64,000 bases of DNA from Polyangia bacterium. Its GTDB lineage: Bacteria > Myxococcota_A > Polyangia > Nannocystales > Nannocystaceae. The notes under the pieces were generated by a model, which was not told where the DNA came from, did no database searches, and saw only the letters and a program-made list of their open reading frames with translations. How positions within the stretch are numbered: position 1 is the stretch's first letter; every line of letters starts with the position of its first letter. Shown in pieces: positions 28,401 through 35,890 of the stretch. Location of the stretch: contig JAUHWG010000036.1 in the NCBI GenBank assembly GCA_030424595.1, positions 31,209-95,208 of the forward strand, in the 5' to 3' direction. Position numbers and translations under genes: made by a program.

Positions 28401-28507
28401 TCGTCACCAAGCCGGTGGACCTCGAGCGGCTCGCCGTCGCGCTTTCTCGCCGGGTGATTGGCGACGCTGCTGGCCCCAGCCCCACGTCTTCTGTCCCCGC
28501 GGCGTAG
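25430..28507 (+). CDS. Hybrid sensor histidine kinase with GAF and receiver domains
   Basis: ATG 25430 is preferred to GTG 25424 because GAGG lies 5 bases upstream. The 1025-residue protein starts with a transmembrane helix (about 12-35). A periplasmic sensor of about 270 residues (Cache-like) follows, then a second helix (about 308-328) and a GAF-like segment. The kinase core has HisKA with H-I-S-H-E-L-R-T-P-L (His544), an N-box N-L-A-G-N-A-L-K-F, D-S-G-R-G-I and G-L-G-L-H. Residues about 780-875 look like a degenerate receiver without the acidic acceptor pocket. A full receiver follows, with Asp944 in M-D-S-N-M-P-G-M-G-G and Lys994 in V-T-K-P. There is no output domain, so it must pass phosphate to a separate partner. 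Confidence 0.93.
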   Translation: MRELLRTSTNTMIAVIIAGASLIAWALIDSGIERISARAALASRGAGASLASTLAKSQAHLLSLASEDAIRLVLNADGDADKEALTPMIPAFTTLLSRNPTYRQARWIDESGRERLRVVRGPDGAIRVDHGLQDKSSRYYVQVGLATRPGVVGVSRLDLNVENGEIEEPWVPTLRFMIRVTDDMDAPSGLLVVNLDMREILAAIDRAVRDDGINLSLLNQRGEWLLSPVPGDAFAFMEGRDVTLAARSPALWRRIVASPSGRSTSSGISAWSTIDPLPDARAPADRDNRTPWIVLTQLDQGEVTALYVRVLLPTSLVTLLLLGLFVWMARRIEHREHALVTARLRAEDLSKATWLVSEIAKAANAAMTPAEMVYLSLRPLCVATGIGVGVAVFGDTIGMHYIDSSDDPSAVGGALRALEVSSWLDNLRRVKEPTWLDLDAVPPESDASNDWQRTAAEAGLVGALGIPIVVDGEVLARCVLLYGPLHRLRKEGLATIVEVGAGSLSAEVRNVVMREAATAALDDARREAEAANRAKTEFLAHISHELRTPLNGVIGAARLMRGGLRPEERRKFLGVIEQSGRHLLALINKILDAGKIESGGLDLVDSDFDLVEVIESALLGIESLAEVKGIRLVNLTEPSITGLFRGDPTRLTQVITNLAGNALKFTDVGKIVIRVRELEDSTPTLAHLEIAVEDSGRGIDEANLDRIFGRYAQEGAKDGAGRPEGIGLGLHISRLLVARMGGTIAAESPNPNNRYDTRGARFVCALKLRRVSGPRPSGESVERFASAWIVDEDAELGEHLCELAAGWGVAAVHHERWPPASETLPAVILHNASLAPPARFAALAREYFEPVVRRDLSAKLSAGAAERDARSGDEAVLAERLCAANHERPRRLLIAEDNLINQLVLRTLLERLGFAVDVVDNGRDVLTRFEGPDDGSHPECVLMDSNMPGMGGIEAARRLRASGVTVPIIAVTADAMADEVQRCIDAGMDDFVTKPVDLERLAVALSRRVIGDAAGPSPTSSVPAA

Positions 28508-28526
28508 AGCGTCGCCCACCTCGCCC

Positions 28527-28562
28527 GCGCGCGGAGGTGAGCCTACGGGCACCTCCGCGCGC
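28527..28562. terminator. 13-bp perfect hairpin after the hybrid kinase
   Basis: GCGCGCGGAGGTG (28527-28539), a 10-base loop, then CACCTCCGCGCGC (28550-28562) form a perfect 13-bp stem starting 19 bases after the kinase stop codon. It is a strong terminator candidate without a clear T-tract. Confidence 0.7.
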
Positions 28563-28620
28563 ACCCAGGGCCTCTCCTCTGCGCGAGGCCTGCGCTCGTC
28601 ATGGTAGATCTGAGCTTGCC

Positions 28621-29343
28621 TTGGGGTGGAGAAGGGCAGCGCTCGTGGTCGCGCTCGTGGGCGCCTGCGCCGACGGCAAACAGCTCGATCGGACGGAGGA
28701 GGAGCGGGCGAAGGAGCCCGCGAGCCCGTCGACCAAGCCCGACGTGGAGGGACCTGCCGCCGCCCTCGAGGAGGTCTCCGCGGCGGCTGAGGAGGCGACG
28801 GATCTTCGCAGCCGCTTGGGTCGGATGTTCCACACGTTGCCGCCGCCGGAGGCCCTCGAGTCGCCGCAGCCCTGCGATCCGCGGATGGTCCCGAGTGACG
28901 GGAGGGCCCTGCCGATCCTCGACAGCGCGCTCCTGGAGGCGCTCGGGACCCGGCTCACGCCGGCGGACCTGGCTGGACGCGAGGCCGCCCTCGGCGCTCA
29001 GCTGAGGGACTGGCGCGGGCTCTCGTCGCCGGCCTTCGTCGAGCTCCACGAGACCGCGGTCGACGGTGGGCCGAAGGAGAGAGCTGCCGCCGCCGAGGCG
29101 GAGGCCGCCGCGATGCTCGGTGGGGGCCGACTCGGGGTGATGCTCACGGAGGAGCGCTCGATCGATCCCGGCAGCTACCGTGGTTGGCTGGTGATGTACG
29201 CGATGGAGACGGAGCTGCCATGGTGCTGGCTCCGGGTCGAGGCGGAGGGCTCCTCTTCCTCGATCGTGGCCGACGTAGCGCGGGCCGCGAGCGCAGCGGT
29301 CACGGCGATCGTCCCTGAGCTTCGGCTGCGTTGGTCGGAGTGA
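28621..29343 (+). CDS. Hypothetical lipoprotein, 240 residues
   Basis: TTG 28621 is the only start that produces a complete lipoprotein signal: M-G-W-R-R-A-A-L-V-V-A-L-V-G-A-C with Cys16. Upstream codons in the frame lose coding character. The mature protein is acidic and Ala/Glu-rich (residues about 20-70, coiled-coil-like), then compact, ending L-P-W-C-W-L-R-V-E-A and helices rich in Ala. There is no Ser/Thr linker and no post-Cys G-D-D tag, unlike the modular lipoproteins. It lies 58 bp past the hairpin that ends the kinase gene. Family is unknown. Confidence 0.7.
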   Translation: MGWRRAALVVALVGACADGKQLDRTEEERAKEPASPSTKPDVEGPAAALEEVSAAAEEATDLRSRLGRMFHTLPPPEALESPQPCDPRMVPSDGRALPILDSALLEALGTRLTPADLAGREAALGAQLRDWRGLSSPAFVELHETAVDGGPKERAAAAEAEAAAMLGGGRLGVMLTEERSIDPGSYRGWLVMYAMETELPWCWLRVEAEGSSSSIVADVARAASAAVTAIVPELRLRWSE

Positions 29344-29381
29344 GGCGGTCGCGCTCTGAGGGCCCGCGACGGGGGCGGTGA

Positions 29382-29843
29382 TGTTCGAGTAGAGTTTGCC
29401 ATGGTGTAGCGACGACGACCGGGACGACGACGACCGGGGAGCCTGCGGACTGTTGGGGGCTCGACCCGGACGTCTGGGAGATCGAGCCCATCGACGACGC
29501 GCGCCTCGGCCTGAACCCGCGGAGCACCCGCCTGAGCGGCGATGGCCTTCGCCTCTACTACCTCGCGGAGAGCCCGGGGAGGCCCCATCGGTCGGAGCGG
29601 GCCTCGGTCGACGATCCCTTCCTCGTGGGGGTGATGTTCCCTCCTTGGGACGGCGCTGGAGGGGCCGGTGAGCTCACGGTCCTGGCGGACGAGACTGAGA
29701 TGATCTTAAGCCGCGACGACGCGAACGGCACGGCGATCCAGGTCTCGGTCAAGGAGGCCAACACATGGTCGACGCCGACCATCCTCGCGAACCTCAACAC
29801 CCAGAAGTCGGAGCGCTGGTCGACGCTGATCCGGTGCGGATGA
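29382..29843 (+). pseudogene. Decayed modular lipoprotein lacking its N-terminus
   Basis: The frame is open from a TGA at 29379 to TGA 29841-29843 and encodes a Thr/Gly linker (T-T-T-G-T-T-T-T-G-E-P), then D-C-W-G-L-D-P-D-V-W-E-I, R-L-S-G-D-G-L-R-L-Y-Y and a beta-rich end. No start codon precedes the linker in this frame. An ATG (29401-29403) sits just upstream in another frame but hits TAG after two codons. The linker is the type used by the neighbouring lipoproteins, so the signal peptide and lipobox appear to have been deleted. L-S-G-D-G-L-x-L-Y-Y recalls a TolB/PD40 propeller blade. A GTG at 29625 could in principle begin a short remnant. Confidence 0.6.
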
Positions 29844-29882
29844 TGCTGGCGCGGCGCTCACCCTGAGCCGGCGCCGTGGCGA

Positions 29883-30365
29883 CTACTCGTGGGCGACGAC
29901 GATCGCCTCGAAGGCGGCGAGCAGCGGCGCCGAGTCCTCCGCGTCGAGCACCGCGTCGTCCGGCCGGAGGTGACCAAAGAAGAGATCGTGGCGGGCTGTC
30001 TGGGCCGGCGGGTTGTGCCCCAGGGTGCCGTGGGGGACGACGGTGATCGCCAGGCGGATCTCGTCGCGGTGGAGGTGGACGAGGATCGCCTCGGGGTCCC
30101 GCCCCTCGGCGTCGGGGCCCTCGACGCCGTCGACGATGAAGCCCGCGATCGGCGTCCCCGGCTCGAGATCTCCGAGGAGCGCCACTGCGATGGCGCTCGC
30201 TGGGGGGAAGCTCGAGGTCACGGCGGTCGGCGGAGGCGTCGGTCGGAGGAGAACGTAGCCGACGGTCGCCGCGGCGAGGAGGGCGAGCCCGAACAGCCAG
30301 GGCGCGAAGCGGCGGGCTCGCTCGGGCGTCGGCTCAGCCTTCGGCGCGTCGGGAGTGTCGTTCAT
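29883..30365 (-). CDS. Single-pass membrane protein, unknown
   Basis: ATG 30365 is preceded by GAGGAGCG at suitable spacing. The 160-residue product has a short acidic N-terminus, an R-R motif, one hydrophobic helix at about 23-40 (W-L-F-G-L-A-L-L-A-A-A), a Pro/Thr linker and an extracytoplasmic domain with I-A-V-A-L-L-G-D-L-E-P-G, L-V-H-L-H and I-T-V-V-P-H-G-T-L-G-H-N. A signal-anchor is more likely than cleavage. It lies downstream of the glycine-rich lipoprotein on the same strand, 240 bp away. Function is unknown. Confidence 0.75.
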   Translation of the reverse strand: MNDTPDAPKAEPTPERARRFAPWLFGLALLAAATVGYVLLRPTPPPTAVTSSFPPASAIAVALLGDLEPGTPIAGFIVDGVEGPDAEGRDPEAILVHLHRDEIRLAITVVPHGTLGHNPPAQTARHDLFFGHLRPDDAVLDAEDSAPLLAAFEAIVVAHE

Positions 30366-30420
30366 CGTCTCGCTCCTCGAGGGTCGCGGTGGAGTCTACG
30401 ACGGTTTGCGGGCGATCGAG

Positions 30421-30465
30421 CGAGGACCGCGAGGACCGCGAGGACCGCGGGGACCGCGAGGACTG
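30421..30465. repeat. 9-bp tandem repeat, 5 copies
   Basis: CGAGGACCG is repeated five times (the fourth copy CGGGGACCG and the fifth CGAGGACTG each with one change) in the gap between two reverse-strand genes, upstream of the single-pass membrane protein gene. Confidence 0.9.
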
Positions 30466-30605
30466 CGAGGCCAAGGACGACCCTGTCTGACTAGCTGCGC
30501 GCGTTCGCGCGCGTTGACAGATCTGAGGCTCACGGTGGCCGAGACACGAGACCTTCGCCCACGGCGGGGCGAAGGGGGCTCGAGGGTGGCAGCGCGAGCG
30601 CAGGC

Positions 30606-32042
30606 CTACCAGGTGATCGTCACCGTGCCGTCGCCGCTGTTGGCCCCGGCCTGGGTGGCGCCGTTCATCACACCGCCGGTCCAGGAGGAGCCGCCGCCGC
30701 CGCCCGACTCGAAGTGGCAGCTTCCGCCGCCTCCGCCGTAGTAGCCGCCGCCTCCACCACCGCCGCCGGAGTAGCCGGCACCGTGGCCGTTTCCGCCGCC
30801 CCCGAGCACACCTGGACCGCCGTCCATCGGCCCGTACTGGTAGGTACCGGCGGCTCCGCCCGCATCTTGCGTACCGCCCTGCGCCTCCTTGCCGAGCCCC
30901 GACGAGTAGGACGTCCCGGGCCCGCCGACATCTCCGCCACCAGCTCCGCCGTTGGCCTTGTTCGAGCCCGTCCCACCGCCGGCGCCTCCGCCCCCAGAGG
31001 CGACGAGAACTCGGTCGGCGAGCTCTGTACCGCCGAGGCGCACATCTGAGGCGCCGCCTCCCGCAGCCCCGCCCGGCTGACCGCTGCCGCCGATCGAGCT
31101 GCCACCCGCACCTCCGCCGTTGAACGAGGCCGAGACGCCCGCGTTGTTGCCGCTGCTGTCCAACCCTCGCTGTCCGACGTAGACATAGAGAGTATCGCCG
31201 CCGACGACGGTCAGGTCTCCGCTCGCCTCCCCGCCGAGACCGCCCGTGCTCGGGCCCACGGTCGAGTTCCCTCCGCTCGCGCCGAGGGCGACGATCGAGA
31301 CGCTCTCGACGCAGAAGGGCACGTCGAACTCGGCGACCTCGCCCGTGTATTCGAAGGTCTGCTCGCCGGGGAGGGGCCCGACCTCATCGCAGGTGCCGCC
31401 GCAGAGCTGCGTCTCGCAGCCGACCTGGTCGTCGCAGTCGTCGTAGTCATCGGCGCAGACCGCCGCGTCGCAGGTGTCTGAGCAGGTGCCGTTCTCGACC
31501 TCGCCATCGCAGGCCTCGCCGGCGCTGAGGTTGACGATGCCGTCGCCACAGACGCTCAGGGAGCAGTCCGCGTTGCACTCCGCCGACTCACCGGCGCCAT
31601 CACAGTCTTCGACGCCCGCCTGCACCAGACCGTCACCACAGCTGGCGGCGACGCAGGAGCTGAGGCACGCGTCGGTGTCGTCCATGTTGCCGTCGTCGCA
31701 CTCCTCGCCATCATCGACGACACCGTCGCCGCACACAGGATCGTCGCCGGTCGTCGGATCGGTCGTCGCCGTGTCAGTCTCACCGGTCGTCGTCGGATCC
31801 CCCGTGGTGGTCGTGTCGCCGGTCGTCGTCCCCGAGTCGGTACCCTCTGTCGAGCCGCCGCTCGTGTCTCCGGTGGTCGTGCCGTCGGTCATCGTCGTCG
31901 TGAACCCGCTGGCCGTCGCCGTCGCCGTCGCCGTCGCGGAGACCTCACCCTGAGTCTCTGAGTCATCCCCTGAGCAGCCTGCGAGCATCGTCAAGAAGCC
32001 CGCGATAAGCACAGCTCGCCCCCTACAATCGTCTATCCGCAT
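30606..32042 (-). CDS. Lipoprotein with Cys-rich repeats and ALK/LTK-like glycine-rich domain
   Basis: ATG 32042 gives 478 residues with lipidated Cys23, then S-G-D-D and a Thr/Gly/Asp linker. DUF4215-type repeats follow (C-G-D-G-V-V-D-D-G-E-E-C-D-D-G-N; C-G-D-G-L-V-Q-A-G-V-E-D-C; C-G-D-G-I-V). The C-terminal roughly 270 residues start with F-E-Y-T-G-E-V-A-E-F-D-V-P and continue into long runs of Gly interrupted by Ser, Ala and Asn (G-G-A-G-G-S-S-I-G-G, G-G-G-G-A-G-G-G). They include R-L-G-G-T-E-L-A-D-R-V-L-V-A-S-G-G-G-G and end T-V-T-I-T-W. This matches the Gly_rich domain (PF12810) of animal ALK/LTK receptors in layout. It is probably a rigid polyglycine-helix bundle on the cell surface. 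Confidence 0.85.
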   Translation of the reverse strand: MRIDDCRGRAVLIAGFLTMLAGCSGDDSETQGEVSATATATATASGFTTTMTDGTTTGDTSGGSTEGTDSGTTTGDTTTTGDPTTTGETDTATTDPTTGDDPVCGDGVVDDGEECDDGNMDDTDACLSSCVAASCGDGLVQAGVEDCDGAGESAECNADCSLSVCGDGIVNLSAGEACDGEVENGTCSDTCDAAVCADDYDDCDDQVGCETQLCGGTCDEVGPLPGEQTFEYTGEVAEFDVPFCVESVSIVALGASGGNSTVGPSTGGLGGEASGDLTVVGGDTLYVYVGQRGLDSSGNNAGVSASFNGGGAGGSSIGGSGQPGGAAGGGASDVRLGGTELADRVLVASGGGGAGGGTGSNKANGGAGGGDVGGPGTSYSSGLGKEAQGGTQDAGGAAGTYQYGPMDGGPGVLGGGGNGHGAGYSGGGGGGGGYYGGGGGSCHFESGGGGGSSWTGGVMNGATQAGANSGDGTVTITW

Positions 32043-32315
32043 ACACATCCACCCTTCCCGCACCGTGGAGTCCGCAGGATAGCGCCACTTCGGCCCCGGA
32101 TGCCATCTCCAGGCGCCTCGGCGCTGCATCGCTCGATCGTCCGAAGACCTCCACGAAACGCGCGGTCGCGGATCTCGGCCGGCGACATCGGCTCCGCCGC
32201 TCTGGGCGCAGAGGTGGAAGACGCGAGTTCAGCCGCTCCTCCTCCGCGTGATAGGCTGCGGCGCACGGCCCCTGTTCTGCTCCCGAGCGTCAATGCGAGC
32301 CCCGCTGCACCCGCA

Positions 32316-33632
<1,317 letters not shown>

Positions 33633-33707
33633 CGGCAGGAGCAGCCGGCGCTGCACCTTCGTCGAGCGCGGGCGCTCCTCCGCCTCGGCCTGCGAAGGGG
33701 CGACGCC

Positions 33708-34484
33708 TCACTTCGCCGGGAGGACGCGGCCTACCCGGGCGTGCAGCGGCAGACGGACCTCCTGTGTGCCGGCAGCGTCGGCCCCCTCGGCCCACGCGCG
33801 CGTGAGCTCGTCGATGATCTCCGTCGTCGCTGGCGCGCCGCGGTCACGGGCGTACGCGGCGGCGGCCGACCAGGTGTCGAGCTTGCCGATGAAGCGCGGC
33901 AGGGTCCAGCGGCCGACGATCGAGAGCGCGGGCATGGGCAGCTCCTCGAAGGGAAAGTCGAGGTCGCTCAGGCCGCTGCGGAGAAAGCGAGCCTCGGGCG
34001 CCCAGTAGGGGCCGAGCACCCGGGCCACGAAGTCGTGGATCACCGCGTCGACCTCGGGAGAGACATGGATCGCCATCGAGTAGGTCCAGGCCGCGAGCAC
34101 GCAGCCGGGCCGGGCGACCCGTCGAACCTCGCGATAGAAGCGCGGGTGGTCGAGCCAGTGGATGACCGCCGCCGCGGTGATCAGGTCGACGCTCGCGTCG
34201 GCGAGGGTCGAGCGCTCGGCCGGCTCACAGCGATAGTCGACGCGGGGATGGGCGGGGGCCTGCGCGAGCTGTCGCGCGCTCGGATCGGTCGCGACGATCG
34301 AGGCGAAGGACCCTGCGAGCGCGAGCGCAGCCTGGCCGCTGCCAGTGCCGCAGTCCCAGCACAGCTCGCGCGACTCCACGAGGTCCAGCAGATGGCTGTA
34401 GAGCTCCGCCGGGTAGCGCGGCCGAAACCGTGCGTAGGCCTCAGCGACGTCCGAGAAGTGGTCGTTGAAGTCAGCCTCGGCCAA
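33708..34484 (-). CDS. Class I SAM-dependent methyltransferase
   Basis: TTG 34484 is chosen because codons further upstream encode a Pro/Arg-rich stretch. This gives 258 residues opening with F-N-D-H-F-S-D-V-A-E-A-Y-A-R-F-R-P. Motif I is W-D-C-G-T-G-S-G-Q-A. A-T-D-P-S is the acidic end of strand 2. A-A-A-V-I-H-W-L-D fits motif post-II, and R-V-A-R-P-G-C-V-L follows, as in the methyltransferase_11 family. The tail with R-F-I-G-K-L-D-T-W-S-A resembles the trans-aconitate-methyltransferase-like subgroup. Substrate is unknown. A second methyltransferase is divergently transcribed next to it. Confidence 0.85.
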   Translation of the reverse strand: MAEADFNDHFSDVAEAYARFRPRYPAELYSHLLDLVESRELCWDCGTGSGQAALALAGSFASIVATDPSARQLAQAPAHPRVDYRCEPAERSTLADASVDLITAAAVIHWLDHPRFYREVRRVARPGCVLAAWTYSMAIHVSPEVDAVIHDFVARVLGPYWAPEARFLRSGLSDLDFPFEELPMPALSIVGRWTLPRFIGKLDTWSAAAAYARDRGAPATTEIIDELTRAWAEGADAAGTQEVRLPLHARVGRVLPAK

Positions 34485-34675
34485 TGGCCCAATCGTAGCA
34501 CGGTGGGGTCTCGCTAGCGCAGCGGTCACGCGGAGGCGAAGCCGTCGCCGGTCACGCGGAGGCGGAGGCGGGCGTGGGGGCGCAGGCGCGCCGGACCGGG
34601 CTACGATCGCGTTGGCGGGTGCGGGTCGCTCGAGTACTATCCGGCGACGGTGACCGCTGTCGCCCGGAGCAGCCC

Positions 34676-35425
34676 ATGAGACGCTCATTGTACGAAGACC
34701 TGGTGGATTGGTACCACTTGCTCGACGCGAGGGAGAATCACGCCGAGGAGGTCGAGGTCTACGACGCCCTCCTCGAAGAGGCGGTCGACGGCCCCTACAG
34801 GACCTTCCTCGAGCTCGGCGCGGGCGCGGGCAACAACGGCTACTACTTCCGCCAGCGGCGGGCCTGCACCCTCACGGACCTGAGCGCGGCGATGTTGGAG
34901 CTGAGCCGGGCGCAAAACCCGGACTGTGAGCATGTCGTCGGGGACATGCGGACCATGCGTCTCGGTCGCGAGTTCGACGCGGTCCTCGTCCACGACGCGG
35001 TGGTCTACATGCTCAGCGAGGAGGACCTGCGGCGAGCGGCGGACACCGCCTTCGTCCACACCCGGCCGGGCGGCGCCGCGCTCTTCACCCCCGACATCAT
35101 CCGCGACACCTTTCGCGAGTTTCACGAGGATGACGCCAGCGACGACGAGGAGGGCCGAGGCATGCGCTACATCGCCTGGGTCACCGACCCGGATCCGGAG
35201 GACTCCACCTATCGGGTCGACTACGCCTTCCTCCTGCGCGACAAGAGCGGGATCCGCCCGGTGCACGAGACCCACGAGGAGGGGCTCTTCTCCAGGGCGA
35301 CCTGGGTGCGGATCCTCGTCGAGGCGGGCTTTGAGGTCGAGCTCCGCGCTCGCCCCCTCGACGGGGTCGACGAGGGGCACGCCTATTGTCCCGAGGTCTT
35401 CCTCTGTCGGCGGCCGAGGGCCTAG
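34676..35425 (+). CDS. Class I SAM-dependent methyltransferase
   Basis: ATG 34676 has GGAG 6 bases upstream and gives 249 residues. The fold is Rossmann-like, with motif I L-E-L-G-A-G-A-G-N-N-G. L-T-D-L-S lies after strand 2, V-V-G-D-M-R in motif II, and V-H-D-A-V-V-Y-M-L follows with Tyr in the post-motif. The N-terminal L-Y-E-D-L-V-D-W-Y-H-L-L-D segment is typical of small methyltransferases acting on soluble metabolites. It is not close in sequence to the neighbour transcribed away from it. Substrate is unknown. The stop codon is followed at once by a copy of the dispersed intergenic element. Confidence 0.88.
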   Translation: MRRSLYEDLVDWYHLLDARENHAEEVEVYDALLEEAVDGPYRTFLELGAGAGNNGYYFRQRRACTLTDLSAAMLELSRAQNPDCEHVVGDMRTMRLGREFDAVLVHDAVVYMLSEEDLRRAADTAFVHTRPGGAALFTPDIIRDTFREFHEDDASDDEEGRGMRYIAWVTDPDPEDSTYRVDYAFLLRDKSGIRPVHETHEEGLFSRATWVRILVEAGFEVELRARPLDGVDEGHAYCPEVFLCRRPRA

Positions 35426-35430
35426 GAGAC

Positions 35431-35470
35431 CGCGGCAGAAGTCCCGCGCGCTCTCCAGGCCTCGTCGCCC
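35431..35470. repeat. Copy 2 of dispersed intergenic element
   Basis: This begins 6 bases past the methyltransferase stop codon, with CGCGGCAGAAGTCCCGCGCG followed by CTCTC and CCTCGTCG. It is the same order of blocks as at 25251-25297 and 57833-57875. Confidence 0.6.
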
Positions 35471-35485
35471 GCGCACCCTCGGCGC

Positions 35486-35857
35486 TCACGCCTCCTCGAT
35501 ATACGCCTCCGCCCCGGTTCCATCGACGATCGGGGCGCCCGCAGGATCGACGTTGATCATCTTCGTCGCGGCGCCAACGGTGGTCGCGACGCGCGTGCCG
35601 GTCCCGCTACCGGTCTCGGTCCAGGCGCGGCTGGAGCCGGTCGTGAAGACGACGAGGTCGCTCGAGTCGACGTTGAGATAGTGGGTCTGCCCTGCGCCGT
35701 CGACATAGCTTAGGAGGTCGCCGCTGTCCTGGTCGAGCGCGACACCGGTGCTGTCGAGCACAGCCGCACCGCCCGTCCCGTGGTTGATGTATTGCACGCC
35801 GACCTTCACCTTCACCTTGAGAGTGCCGCCGTCTAGTTTCTTTTGCTGCTCGGGCAT
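35486..35857 (-). CDS. Small beta-rich protein, unknown
   Basis: The product has 123 residues starting M-P-E-Q-Q-K-K-L-D-G-G-T-L-K-V-K-V-K-V-G. It has alternating hydrophobic and polar residues, many Gly, Thr and Asp, and no signal peptide or Cys, so it is a cytoplasmic beta-rich protein. It begins 33 bp after the stop of the reverse-strand Ser/Thr kinase and may be co-transcribed with it, perhaps as a substrate or partner (inference only). Family is not recognised. Confidence 0.7.
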   Translation of the reverse strand: MPEQQKKLDGGTLKVKVKVGVQYINHGTGGAAVLDSTGVALDQDSGDLLSYVDGAGQTHYLNVDSSDLVVFTTGSSRAWTETGSGTGTRVATTVGAATKMINVDPAGAPIVDGTGAEAYIEEA

Positions 35858-35890
35858 ACCGAGCAGTCATCGCGTGGTTACCCCTCTTCG

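Noticed and set aside
25535..28564. 1009-codon reverse open frame
   Set aside because: It is antisense to the hybrid histidine kinase, which has clear domains. The reverse frame is Arg/Asp/Val/Glu-rich without domains.
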